Shown: positions 31,489 to 40,458 of the stretch, in pieces
How the letters are laid out: every line of letters begins with the position of its first letter
Numbering within the stretch: position 1 is the stretch's first letter
Assembly: GCF_011067745.1 (NCBI RefSeq)
Contig: NZ_JAAMPJ010000006.1
Span: 124,001-188,000, forward strand
Source of the DNA: Lentzea alba
Lineage (GTDB): Bacteria; Actinomycetota; Actinomycetes; Mycobacteriales; Pseudonocardiaceae
Direction: 5' to 3'
Length of the DNA stretch: 64,000 nucleotides
The notes under the pieces: model-generated
What the model saw: the letters and a program-made list of their open reading frames with translations, nothing else
Database searches by the model: none
What the model was told of the DNA's origin: nothing
Made by a program: the position numbers and the translations under genes

Positions 31489-33436
31489 GAAGCGAGCTGA
31501 CCTGCGGCTGCGGGTCGTCCAGTCGCGGTTCCAGAACGCGTTCTTCCACGAACTGGCCGAGGCGATCGTCGACGAGGCGACCCGGCTCGGCGTGCCGGCC
31601 GACGTGGTGACGTCCGTCGTGGACACCGAACCCGACGACGTCTTCGTCCTGCTGCCCACGCACGAGTACGCGGTGCTGGAGGGTGGCCAGTTCCTGGAGG
31701 ACCCGCGGCTGGCCAAGCGCTGCATCGGGATCACCGCCGAGCAGCCGGCGTCGTCGCACTTCGACACGAACGTCTACTACGGACACAAGCTCGGCGCGGT
31801 GTTCGACTTCAGCACGCTGTCGGTCAAGCGCTACCAGGCGGAGGGCATCGCGGCGGAGCACCTGCCGTTCGGCTGGACGCCCACCTGGGACAAGTTCGTC
31901 CCGGACGCCGACGAGCACGAGCTGGACGTGCTGTTCCTGGGCTGCGCGACGCCACGGCGTGAGCACGCTCTCTCGAAGATCGGCCGGCAGCTGTGGTCGC
32001 GCCGCAGCCGGCTGATCCTGTCCGACAACGCGGCGCCGAACACCGGCGACCACGCGGCGTTCGTGACGGGTGACCGCAAGCGGGAACTGCTGGCGGGCAC
32101 CAAGGTTCTCGTCAACGTCCACCAGGCAGACGAGCCGTACTTCGAGTGGCTGCGCGCCGCCGAGGCCGCGCACTGCGGTGCGGTGATGCTGTCCGAGACC
32201 TCGCTGCACACCGAGCCGTTCAAGCACGACGAGCACCTGGTGTTCTCCGCGCTGTCCACCATGCCGCACGCGCTGGCCGCGTTGCTGGAGGACCCTGCGC
32301 GGCTGAAGAGGTTGCGCCGCAACGCCTACGAGCTGATCAAGGAGAACCCGTTCTCCGCCGGCGTCGAGAAGCTGGTCTCGGTGGCGCACGACCTGCGCAA
32401 GACCCACGACGGTCACCGGCTGCGCCTCGGCCCGAGCCGCACGCAGCCGTTCCGGCAGCAGGTCACGCCGTCCTGGGAGCGCCAGACCGACGGCGTCGAC
32501 GCGGTCCGCCAGGCGATCCGCGAGATCCGGCTCGACATCATCGACCTGCGCCGCCGCGTCTCGACGGACCCGACGATCGACCCGACGCCGGTGATCGACC
32601 ACCGCACGCCCGCGTGGGACCGCCGCACGCCGCGCGTCTCGGTGATCATGGCGCTGTACAACCACGAGCCGTACGTCGTGGAAGCGCTGGAGTCCGCCGC
32701 GTCCGGCTCGTACAACGACATCGAGATCATCGTCGTCGACGACTGCTCCAACGACGGCTCCAACCAGACCGTCCGCAAGTGGATGGACAAGAGCCCGCAC
32801 GTCCCCATGACGCTGGTGCGGCACCCGGTCAACCGGGGCCTGCCGCGCTCGCGCAACGAGGCGTTCCGGCACGCGCGCGGCGAGCTCGTGTTCGTGCTCG
32901 ACTCGGACAACGCGATCGTGCCGACCGGTCTGGAACGCCTGGTGGCCGCCATCGACGCCGAGCCGGACGCGTCGTTCGCGTACGGCGTGCTGCAGCGGTT
33001 CGACTCGACCGGTCCCGTCGGCCTGATGGGCGTGTGGCCGTGGGAGCCGTGGCGACTGCGCTACGGCAACTACATCGACGCGATGGCGTTGATCAAGCAC
33101 GAGGCGCTGACGAAGCTCGAGGGCTACACGCTGGACCGCCGCCTGCACGGGTGGGAGGACTACGAGCTGTGGTGCCGGATCGCGGAAAGCGGTGGGCACG
33201 CGGCGCACGTGCAGACGATCGTCGGCCGCTACCGGCAGTCGGCGACCTCGATGCTCAGCCTCACGAACATCTCCCAGGACGCCGGCTTCGACGCCGTGCG
33301 GGAGAGCTGCCCGCGACTGATGTCCGGTGCGCTCGAACTGCAGGTCGACGCCCTCGGTGATTGGCTGGCGTCCATCCGCGGCGAGCGCGAGGCGCGTGAC
33401 GTGTGGCTCAGCAACTGGGAGGCGCAAAACGCCTAG
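31481..33436 (+). CDS. Two-domain glycosyltransferase (GT-B-like plus GT2)
   Basis: A 651-aa protein with two transferase halves. Residues about 10-310 are a GT-B/CgeB-like unit (FLGCATPRREHALSKIGRQL; KVLVNVHQADEPYFEWLRAAEAAHCGAV). A helical linker (340-385) leads to a GT2 domain: RVSVIMALYNHEPYVVEALES, IVVDDCSNDGS, NRGLPRSRNEAF, then FVLDSDNAIVP with the DxD metal site and HGWEDYELWCRIAESG. Both domains look intact, so it may add two sugars in turn. It is coupled to the upstream transferase by an 8-bp overlap. Confidence 0.87.
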   Translation: MPEKRADLRLRVVQSRFQNAFFHELAEAIVDEATRLGVPADVVTSVVDTEPDDVFVLLPTHEYAVLEGGQFLEDPRLAKRCIGITAEQPASSHFDTNVYYGHKLGAVFDFSTLSVKRYQAEGIAAEHLPFGWTPTWDKFVPDADEHELDVLFLGCATPRREHALSKIGRQLWSRRSRLILSDNAAPNTGDHAAFVTGDRKRELLAGTKVLVNVHQADEPYFEWLRAAEAAHCGAVMLSETSLHTEPFKHDEHLVFSALSTMPHALAALLEDPARLKRLRRNAYELIKENPFSAGVEKLVSVAHDLRKTHDGHRLRLGPSRTQPFRQQVTPSWERQTDGVDAVRQAIREIRLDIIDLRRRVSTDPTIDPTPVIDHRTPAWDRRTPRVSVIMALYNHEPYVVEALESAASGSYNDIEIIVVDDCSNDGSNQTVRKWMDKSPHVPMTLVRHPVNRGLPRSRNEAFRHARGELVFVLDSDNAIVPTGLERLVAAIDAEPDASFAYGVLQRFDSTGPVGLMGVWPWEPWRLRYGNYIDAMALIKHEALTKLEGYTLDRRLHGWEDYELWCRIAESGGHAAHVQTIVGRYRQSATSMLSLTNISQDAGFDAVRESCPRLMSGALELQVDALGDWLASIRGEREARDVWLSNWEAQNA

Positions 33437-33507
33437 GCACCGAGGTTTCGTAGCCTAGGTTTCACTCGTTCGTGTCTTTGGTCCTGGGGGAGGGGTTGGT
33501 TCACGCC

Positions 33508-34449
<942 letters not shown>

Positions 34450-35733
34450 CTACCTGCCGACGCCGTGTGACGTGAGGCCGGCGCGGGTCAGGATGTCCCC
34501 GTCGAGCAGGTTGCGGGTGTCCACCACGACCTGCCCGGTCATCGCCCCGGCGAGCGCCGCCCAGTCCAGCGACCGGAACTGAGGCCACTCGGTGAGCACG
34601 ACGAGCGCGTTCGCGTCCTTCGCCGCGTGCTGCACGTCGTCGACGACCGTGACGTCGTCCGTGACGCCCTCCACCTCGGCCGGGATCGCGGGGTCGTAGG
34701 CGACCAGCTCGGCGCCTTCGGCCTTCAGCATCTTCGCGATCTTGAGCGCCGGCGAGTCGCGGAGGTCGTTCGTGCCGGCCTTGAACGCGAGGCCCAGCAG
34801 CCCGAGCTTCTTGCCCCGCAGGCCGCCGACCGCCTGAGCGATCTTGCTGATGATCAGCCGGCTCTGCTTCTCGTTGGTATTGATCGTGGCCTGGAGCAGC
34901 TCGAACTCGTGACCGGCCGCTTCGGCGATCTGCAACAGCGCGTGCGTGTCCTTGGGCAGGCACGAACCGCCCCAGCCCGGCCCCGGCTGCAGGAACGACT
35001 GCCCGATGCGCTGGTCGAAGCCCATGCCCTCGGTGACGTTGGCGATGTCCGCGCCGAGCCGCTCGCACAGTTCGGCCATGGCGTTGACGTAGCTGAGCTT
35101 CATGGCGAGGAAGCAGTTGGCGCTGTACTTCACGAGCTCGGCGCTGGCGGCGTCCATGAGGACCGTGGGCGCACCGAGACGGGCGTACAGCGCGGAGACG
35201 CGTTCGGCGGCGTTCTGGGCGTCCGAACCGACGACGATCCGGTCGGGGTGCATGAAGTCCTTGACCGCGCTGCCCTCGCGCAGGAACTCCGGGTTGCTGG
35301 CGACGAACACGTCGTCGCGGTCGAGCAGTTCGAGCACGCGCTTCGCGGTGCCGACCGGGACGGTCGACTTGTTGACGACCACGGTCTCGGGCGCGAGGAG
35401 GTCCTTCATCTCGGCGACCGCGGCTTCGACGGCCCTGAGGTCGGCCGCGCCGCCCTCGCCCATCGGCGTCGGCACGCAGAGGAAGACGACCTCGGCGTCC
35501 GGCACGGCGTTGCGCACGCCGACGACGAACTCGAGGCGCCCGGCGGCGATGCCCTCCCCGACGAGTTCGGTCAGCCCGGGCTCGAAGATCTGGACTTCGG
35601 CCTTCCTGAGCTGTTCGACCTTCTTCTCGTCGATGTCCGCGCAGACGACGTGGTGCCCCAGCGACGCGAGGCAGGCGGCTGACGTGAGCCCGACGTACCC
35701 GGCCCCGACGACCGCAACCCGGCGAACGAACAT
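34450..35733 (-). CDS. UDP-glucose 6-dehydrogenase
   Basis: A 427-aa UDP-glucose/GDP-mannose dehydrogenase family enzyme that would oxidise UDP-glucose to UDP-glucuronate using NAD twice. GAGYVGLTSAACLASLGH near the start, VPTPMGEGGAADL, NKSTVPVGTA, NPEFLREGSA, Cys258 in GWGGSCLPKDTHALL, and LGLAFKAGTNDLRDSPAL are all in place. ATG 35733 follows AAGGGCGG. Its stop directly abuts the stop of the convergent UDP-xylose synthase gene. UDP-glucose rather than GDP-mannose is inferred from that neighbour. Confidence 0.93.
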   Translation of the reverse strand: MFVRRVAVVGAGYVGLTSAACLASLGHHVVCADIDEKKVEQLRKAEVQIFEPGLTELVGEGIAAGRLEFVVGVRNAVPDAEVVFLCVPTPMGEGGAADLRAVEAAVAEMKDLLAPETVVVNKSTVPVGTAKRVLELLDRDDVFVASNPEFLREGSAVKDFMHPDRIVVGSDAQNAAERVSALYARLGAPTVLMDAASAELVKYSANCFLAMKLSYVNAMAELCERLGADIANVTEGMGFDQRIGQSFLQPGPGWGGSCLPKDTHALLQIAEAAGHEFELLQATINTNEKQSRLIISKIAQAVGGLRGKKLGLLGLAFKAGTNDLRDSPALKIAKMLKAEGAELVAYDPAIPAEVEGVTDDVTVVDDVQHAAKDANALVVLTEWPQFRSLDWAALAGAMTGQVVVDTRNLLDGDILTRAGLTSHGVGR

Positions 35734-35931
35734 CCCCGAACCGCCCTTGATCAGCACGAACAGATGAGCGCCGATCGTCGCACAGCGGCCCCGTCGCGGA
35801 GGGCGGTTTCACCGGGGCCGTGAGATCTCTCGCAGGCGTTCTCTGTTAAGAAGGTGAGTCGGTGCGGCTTGCAACCGCCGGCGAGTGCTAGACGTCTACT
35901 ACGGGTGTAGGTCACCACTCGGAGGCGACAC

Positions 35932-36063
35932 ATGTGGATCACAGTGACATTAGTCACATTGGGCGGTTTGGCGTTCCTGACGCGAACCGTAATGGCCCTC
36001 CTGGCCGTTTCTCCCAACAAGGACGCACGTGATTACCCTAAGCCACAAGCGTCCACCAATTGA
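35932..36063 (+). CDS. Small membrane protein (43 aa) with TTA codon
   Basis: ATG 35932 lies 6 nt after a near-ideal GGAGG (35921-35925). The 43-aa product starts MWITVTLVTLGGLAFLTRTV, one membrane span, and ends in a charged tail. Codon 7 (35950-35952) is TTA, decoded by the rare bldA-type tRNA, so translation may be tied to development. The surroundings (35830-36160) are richer in A/T than the rest, and no other gene uses this 440-bp gap. No family is known to me. Confidence 0.55.
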   Translation: MWITVTLVTLGGLAFLTRTVMALLAVSPNKDARDYPKPQASTN

Positions 36064-36174
36064 GATACTCGTTCGGAGTACGTCTTACGGACGAACGTTG
36101 ACTTACCGTACGATCCTTTCGGGTCGTATGACTGATCAGTCACCCGAAGGGGACCTCACAGGGGTAGGTGCGCC

Positions 36175-36549
36175 ATGGACCACGCACTGAGCAAGGTCAT
36201 CGAGCTGCGCGAGCACGGCTTTCAGTTCCTCCACCTGAGGGACGACGCCGGCCAGCTCGACCGCATCATGGCGTTCAAGCAGCGCAGAGGGTTCATCGAC
36301 TCGATCCTGTTCTGGTCGGAGACAGAGGCGCGCGCAGGACGTCTGCCTGCGGTCCGCGACTCGGCCCGTCCGGCCCAGGCCGTGTGGATCTACGAGGGTC
36401 CGCTGGTCGAGGCCGTGGACAGGCTTCTCGACCTGCCGGAACCCGGCGCTCGCAACGCGCCGTCGTTGATGAAGGCGACCGCTTCCGATCTGGCCGTCGT
36501 GACGACGCTGCCGTTCAAGCTGAAGCTGCCGCCGGGCGCGATCGCCTAG
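36175..36549 (+). CDS. Hypothetical protein (124 aa)
   Basis: A soluble protein of 124 aa starting MDHALSKVIELREHGFQFLHL, with FIDSILFWSETEARAGRLPA and AVWIYEGPLVEAVDRLLDLPEP. No known motif, no signal peptide or membrane span. It may be a small actinobacterial family. ATG 36175 is preceded by AGGTG. A 5-bp stem with a TTTCG loop lies about 60 bp upstream. Confidence 0.75.
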   Translation: MDHALSKVIELREHGFQFLHLRDDAGQLDRIMAFKQRRGFIDSILFWSETEARAGRLPAVRDSARPAQAVWIYEGPLVEAVDRLLDLPEPGARNAPSLMKATASDLAVVTTLPFKLKLPPGAIA

Positions 36550-36555
36550 GTTTGG

Positions 36556-36651
36556 TCAGACGTTTTCGAGGTCGCCGCGCTTGATGGCGCTGATGAACGC
36601 TGCCCATTCGGGCGCGGCGACGACGGATTTTGACCGATTTAAGAGTGTTAC
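36556..36651 (-). pseudogene. DUF397 domain remnant (C-terminal part only)
   Basis: The minus strand codes VVAAPEWAAFISAIKRGDL followed by ENV and a stop, which is the typical C-terminus of DUF397 proteins (…EWxAFxxxxxxGEF). Upstream the frame stays open to about 36800 but lacks a start, the WxKSSxS motif is not convincing, and base composition is lower in G/C. DUF397 genes normally pair with an XRE regulator; none is adjacent. Taken as a decayed gene. Confidence 0.6.
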
Positions 36652-36815
36652 TCGCAAGCGGGCGAACAGGCCGTTGTGTCCAATACGACCAGAACTGTGA
36701 CGTTCGGTAGCAAGTGCGTTGAGACGGACTGGCGTCCACCTAAAGGATGAAGAATGTCCCTCTCCTGAGTTACGCAGCTTGATGTAGAGGTCCCGAACAC
36801 GAAACGTTCGCGCCC

Positions 36816-37160
36816 ATGAACCTCAGGAAGACCGTCACCGGGGCCGCTGTTGCCCTCGGCAGCGCCACCGTCATGCTCGGCCTGGGTGGTATCGCGCACG
36901 CTGACACCGCTGACGCCACTGCTCACACGCAGCCCGACCTCGGTGGTCAGCTGGGCGACGTCGCGTCGGTCGGCTCGCTCGCGAAGGTCGACACGTCCGA
37001 CGTCAACGGCAAGATCCAGGCCATCAACGCCGAGGACGCGGACGTCACCGCGCTCGTCGAGAACGTCGACGCCGGCGGCAACGGCGTTCCCGCCGCGACG
37101 CTGCTCGGCCTCAACGAGCCGACCGCGCCGTGGAACGGCTTCGCGCACGTCGACATCTGA
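36816..37160 (+). CDS. Small secreted protein
   Basis: A 114-aa protein with a signal peptide (MNLRKTVTGAAVALGSATVM, cut near AHADT). The mature part is acidic and rich in Ala, Asp, Val and Gly (LGGQLGDVASVGSLAKVDTS), has no Cys, and ends NGFAHVDI. It is followed by a terminator and then a second small secreted protein. Function unknown; both might be wall-linked or chaplin-like accessory peptides, which is only a guess. Confidence 0.8.
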   Translation: MNLRKTVTGAAVALGSATVMLGLGGIAHADTADATAHTQPDLGGQLGDVASVGSLAKVDTSDVNGKIQAINAEDADVTALVENVDAGGNGVPAATLLGLNEPTAPWNGFAHVDI

Positions 37161-37186
37161 TCCAACCAGTACTTCCTGGCCGGGGC

Positions 37187-37220
37187 GGCGCCCGATTCCC
37201 TCCCCCTCGAATCGGGCGCC
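37187..37220 (+). terminator. Terminator between two secreted-peptide genes
   Basis: Arms 37187-37198 and 37209-37220 (GGCGCCCGATTC and complement) form a 12-bp stem with a 10-base loop, followed by CTTTTCTTTTT. A strong intrinsic terminator or attenuator. The T-rich tract runs directly into the ribosome site of the next gene. Confidence 0.85.
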
Positions 37221-37252
37221 GTTCCACTTTTCTTTTTACGGAGCGAAACGCC

Positions 37253-37477
37253 TTGAGCATCAAGAAGATCGTCGCGTCCGCTGGTATCGCCGCCGGCGCG
37301 ATCGCCGCACTGGCCGGCACCGCGCAGGCCGCGCCGCTGCCCGCCCCGCAGCTGCCGGACGTCGACCCGATCAGCAAGGTCAGCGACCTCGGTGAGAGCG
37401 CCGGCATTTCCACGCTGCACAACTTCGGTGGCAACGTGGAAATGATCCACGACGGCACTCAGGTCATCGGCGGCTGA
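37253..37477 (+). CDS. Small secreted protein (74 aa), TTG start
   Basis: TTG 37253 has GGAG 9 nt upstream; the frame is open further upstream but that would cover the terminator. The product starts LSIKKIVASAGIAAGAIAAL, a signal peptide cut near AQAAP. The mature part has about 48 residues (LPDVDPISKVSDLGESAGIS...) without Cys. It resembles the gene upstream in plan (signal, Asp/Val/Gly-rich mature part). Its stop abuts the stop of the convergent gamma-glutamyltransferase gene. Confidence 0.75.
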   Translation: MSIKKIVASAGIAAGAIAALAGTAQAAPLPAPQLPDVDPISKVSDLGESAGISTLHNFGGNVEMIHDGTQVIGG

Positions 37478-39256
37478 TCAGCGTCCCACTGCGTAGCCCT
37501 GCGCGCCGCGCGGATTCGCGCCGGCGCGCAGAAGTCCGTCGGAGCCCCTCGCCACGGCCGACATCCGGCCGAGGGTCCACTCGCCGGCGTCCACGACCTG
37601 GTGGCCACGCGCTCGCAACGCAGCCAGGACGTCCGCGCCGGCGCGGGACTCTATGACGAGTTCGCCGGGGGTCCAGGCGCGCGGGTAGAACGAGCTGGGG
37701 AACGCGTTCGAGTGCCACATCGGCGAGTCGATCGCCTCCTGCAGGTTCAGCCCCGCCTGGTGCGCCAGCCAGAAGCCGAGCTGCCACTGGTCCTGCTGGT
37801 CGCCGCCGGGCGTGCCGAACGCCAGCGCTGCCTCGCCGTCGCGCAGTGCCATCGACGGCGACAGGGTGATCCGGGGACGCTTGCCGGGCGCCAGTGAGTT
37901 CGGCAAACCCTTGTCCAGCCAGAACATCTGGGCGCGGCTGCCCAGGCAGAAGCCGAGCGACGGGATCGTCGGCGACGACTGCAGCCAGCCGCCGGACGGG
38001 GTCGCGGAGACCATGTTGCCCCAGCGGTCCACGACGTCCACGTGCACGGTGTCGCCGCGCGTCACGCCGGAACGGGCCACGGTCGGTTCGCCGATCGCAC
38101 CGGTCGGGTCCGAGGTCAGCGCCGACGGGCCGCCGATGATGTGCTTGGGCAGCAACGGTTCCCGACCGTCGGGCGAGCCGGGGCGCAGTTCGAACGACGC
38201 GGCATCTGAAATCAGCGAACGCCGCTCAGAGGCGTAGGAACGCGACAGCAGGGTGTCGAGCGGAACATCGCCGACATCGCCGTACCAGGCCTCGCGGTCG
38301 GCGAACGCGAGCTTCGCGGCCTCGACGGCGAGGTGGACGGTCTCGGCGGTGGGCTTGCCGTCCACATAGGACAGGTCATAGCCCTCCAGCAGCCGGAGCT
38401 GTTGCGCCAGAACGGGTCCCTGCGTCCACGCCCCGGCCTTGACCAGGGTCCACGAACCGAAGTCGGTCAGCACGGCGTCCTCGTACGACGCCTCCCACGA
38501 CGACATGTCGGCACCGGTCAGCACACCGGCGTGGTCGCGTCCCGAGTCGTCGCGGAAGGCCGTGCGGCAGAACTCGTCGACCTGCGCGGCCACGAACCCC
38601 TGCGACCACGCCCGGCGCGCCGCCTCGATCTGCGCCTCCCGATCACTGCCCGCGGCCTCGGCGGCGGCGAGCAGCCACTCCCAGGTGTCGGCGAGCTTCG
38701 GGTTGCGGAAGCGGCCGCCGCGCACCGGCAGCGCACCGCCGGGCATCCACTGCGCCGCGGAGGTCTGCCAGTGATCGCGGAACAGGTCCGAGACCATCTC
38801 GATGGTGTCGACGACGCGGGCGACGAGCGGGAACCCGTCCCGGGCGTAGCCGATCGCCTTGTCCAACACGTCGCGCAACGACTTCGTGCCGTAGTCGCGC
38901 AGAAGAGTGAGCCAGCCGTCCCACGCGCCCGGCACCGTCGCGGCCAGCAGCCCGCTGCCGGGAACGAGTTCGAGCCCCAGTCCGGCGTAGTGCTCGACCG
39001 TGGCTCCGGCCGGCGCCACGCCCTGGCCGCTGAGCACGCGCGGCCCGGAACCAGCCGCCGCGAAGATGATCGGAACCTCGCCGCCGGGGCCGTTGAGATG
39101 CGGTTCCACCACCTGCAACACGAATCCGGCGGTCACCGCGGCGTCGAAGGCGTTGCCGCCGTCCTCCAGCACGGCCATGGCGGCCGAGGAGGCCAGCCAG
39201 TGGGTCGAACCGACCATTCCGAAGGTGCCGACGAGTTCGGGGCGCGTGGTGAACAC
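37478..39256 (-). CDS. Gamma-glutamyltransferase family protein
   Basis: A 592-aa member of the Ntn-hydrolase GGT family. GTG 39256 gives VFTTRPELVGTFGMVGSTHW, the usual N-terminus of cytosolic actinobacterial forms; no signal peptide. GGNAFDAAVTAGFVLQVVEP lies in the large subunit. The self-cleavage and catalytic Thr is in GDTVHVDVVDRWGNMVSATPSGG near residue 415, and GTPGGDQQDQWQLGF near 510. These forms may act on glutathione-like compounds, acylated amino acids or cephalosporin-type amides; the substrate is not readable. Convergent with the small secreted gene. Confidence 0.9.
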   Translation of the reverse strand: MFTTRPELVGTFGMVGSTHWLASSAAMAVLEDGGNAFDAAVTAGFVLQVVEPHLNGPGGEVPIIFAAAGSGPRVLSGQGVAPAGATVEHYAGLGLELVPGSGLLAATVPGAWDGWLTLLRDYGTKSLRDVLDKAIGYARDGFPLVARVVDTIEMVSDLFRDHWQTSAAQWMPGGALPVRGGRFRNPKLADTWEWLLAAAEAAGSDREAQIEAARRAWSQGFVAAQVDEFCRTAFRDDSGRDHAGVLTGADMSSWEASYEDAVLTDFGSWTLVKAGAWTQGPVLAQQLRLLEGYDLSYVDGKPTAETVHLAVEAAKLAFADREAWYGDVGDVPLDTLLSRSYASERRSLISDAASFELRPGSPDGREPLLPKHIIGGPSALTSDPTGAIGEPTVARSGVTRGDTVHVDVVDRWGNMVSATPSGGWLQSSPTIPSLGFCLGSRAQMFWLDKGLPNSLAPGKRPRITLSPSMALRDGEAALAFGTPGGDQQDQWQLGFWLAHQAGLNLQEAIDSPMWHSNAFPSSFYPRAWTPGELVIESRAGADVLAALRARGHQVVDAGEWTLGRMSAVARGSDGLLRAGANPRGAQGYAVGR

Positions 39257-39465
39257 CCCATAAAGGTATGCGACGCTAACTAAATTGCGTGACTCCGAGT
39301 GACGCACGCCCTACGCCCGAATAGCGCAACGCGGCCTGATCTGCTCCGCTGGCACCCTGAGACCGCCGTACAACTTTGGTCGTAGCTGACCGTGACAGAT
39401 CTCCTACCAGAGGTCTACCGGCGCGGCCGATGTTTCGAACGCTGCCGAACGGCACAGTTCAGGGC

Positions 39466-39558
39466 ATGGGAATTCTGACGATCGCGACGATCTTCATCGG
39501 CCTCGCGCTCCTGGCAGCGGTGCCGTTGGTGGCCCTGCTGCACTGGTCCGATCGTTGA
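39466..39558 (+). CDS. Putative 30-aa membrane peptide
   Basis: ATG 39466 starts MGILTIATIFIGLALLAAVP, one membrane span, ending LLHWSDR. The sequence is a clean hydrophobic helix with a charged end, but AGGG is too close to the start to be a normal ribosome site. It lies in the 361-bp gap between the gamma-glutamyltransferase start and the SDR gene; nothing else is seen in that gap. Low certainty. Confidence 0.4.
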   Translation: MGILTIATIFIGLALLAAVPLVALLHWSDR

Positions 39559-39617
39559 GTTCGAGGTAACGAGCGTTAACCTCCTCGCGAGCAGTTCTTC
39601 TCGAGGAGGATGAAGGC

Positions 39618-40376
39618 ATGGAGATCTCGGGTACCGCGGCCATCGTCACCGGTGGCGCCTCCGGTCTCGGCGGCGCGACCGCTCGTGCGCTGGCGGCGCG
39701 TGGAGCGCAGGTGTTCGCCCTCGACCTGCCCGGCGCCATCGAGAAGGCCGACGCGATCGAGAACGTCACCTACCTGTCCGCCGACGTGACGTCGGGCGAA
39801 GAGGTCCAGGCCGCCGTCGACACCGCGGCCGGTTCGGGCGCCCCGCTGCGCATCACGGTGAACTGCGCGGGCATCGGCCCGTCGTCCCGCACGGTCGGCA
39901 AGACCGGGCCGCACGACCTCGACCTCTACCGCAAGGTCATCGAGATCAACCTGATCGGCTCGTTCAACGTGCTGCGCCTGGCCGCCGCCGCGATGGGCAA
40001 GACCGAGGAGCTGGAGCACGGCGCCCGCGGCGTCATCATCAACACCGCCTCGATCGCCGCGTTCGACGGCCAGATCGGCCAGGTCGCCTACGCCTCGTCC
40101 AAGGGTGGCGTCGTCGGCATGACCCTCCCGGCCGCCCGCGACCTGAGCACCGTCGGCATCCGCGTGCTGACCATCGCGCCCGGCATCGTCGACACCCCGA
40201 TGCTCGCCACGGTCTCCGACGAGTTCCGCGCGGGCCTCGCCGCCGGCGTGCCGTTCCCGAAGCGACTGGCCCAGCCGGCGGAGTACGCGCAGCTGGCGCT
40301 CTCGATCATCGAGCACGACTACCTGAACGGCGAGGTCATCCGCATGGACGGCGCTCTTCGCATGGCGCCTCGCTAA
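39618..40376 (+). CDS. SDR family 3-hydroxyacyl-CoA dehydrogenase-like protein
   Basis: A 252-aa classical SDR close to type 2 3-hydroxyacyl-CoA dehydrogenase (HSD10-like): VTGGASGLGGATARAL, NCAGIGPSSRTVGKTGPHDL, NTASIAAFDGQIGQVAYASSK (catalytic Ser, Tyr, Lys), IAPGIVDTPML and FPKRLAQPAEYAQLALSI. The NAD-binding Asp (ALDLPG) favours NAD. GAGGAGG precedes the ATG at good distance. It probably acts in branched-chain or fatty acid beta-oxidation. Ends at a bidirectional terminator. Confidence 0.9.
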   Translation: MEISGTAAIVTGGASGLGGATARALAARGAQVFALDLPGAIEKADAIENVTYLSADVTSGEEVQAAVDTAAGSGAPLRITVNCAGIGPSSRTVGKTGPHDLDLYRKVIEINLIGSFNVLRLAAAAMGKTEELEHGARGVIINTASIAAFDGQIGQVAYASSKGGVVGMTLPAARDLSTVGIRVLTIAPGIVDTPMLATVSDEFRAGLAAGVPFPKRLAQPAEYAQLALSIIEHDYLNGEVIRMDGALRMAPR

Positions 40377-40391
40377 AGCCTGCCGCTGACG

Positions 40392-40442
40392 GCACGCGGG
40401 GCGCTTTCGTACTGTGTGTCAGTACGAGAGGGCCCCGCGTGC
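40392..40442. terminator. Bidirectional hairpin between convergent genes
   Basis: Arms 40392-40414 and 40420-40442 pair over 23 positions with one mismatch and one G-T pair; the base is GCACGCGGGGC/GCCCCGCGTGC. It lies between the ends of the SDR gene (plus) and the nuclease gene (minus) and is the likely terminator for both. Confidence 0.8.
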
Positions 40443-40458
40443 GAAAAGCAGGCGCGTG

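Noticed and set aside
31466..33427. 653-codon open frame on the minus strand
   Set aside because: It is the mirror of the two-domain glycosyltransferase; composition is Arg/Val/Gln-rich with no motif, as antisense frames are in high-GC DNA.
35751..36020. 89-codon minus-strand frame before the UDP-glucose dehydrogenase
   Set aside because: No ribosome site or motif, and it opposes the 43-aa gene that has a strong one.
37464..37787. Minus-strand 107-codon frame at the end of the gamma-glutamyltransferase gene
   Set aside because: Out-of-frame shadow with Arg-rich composition.
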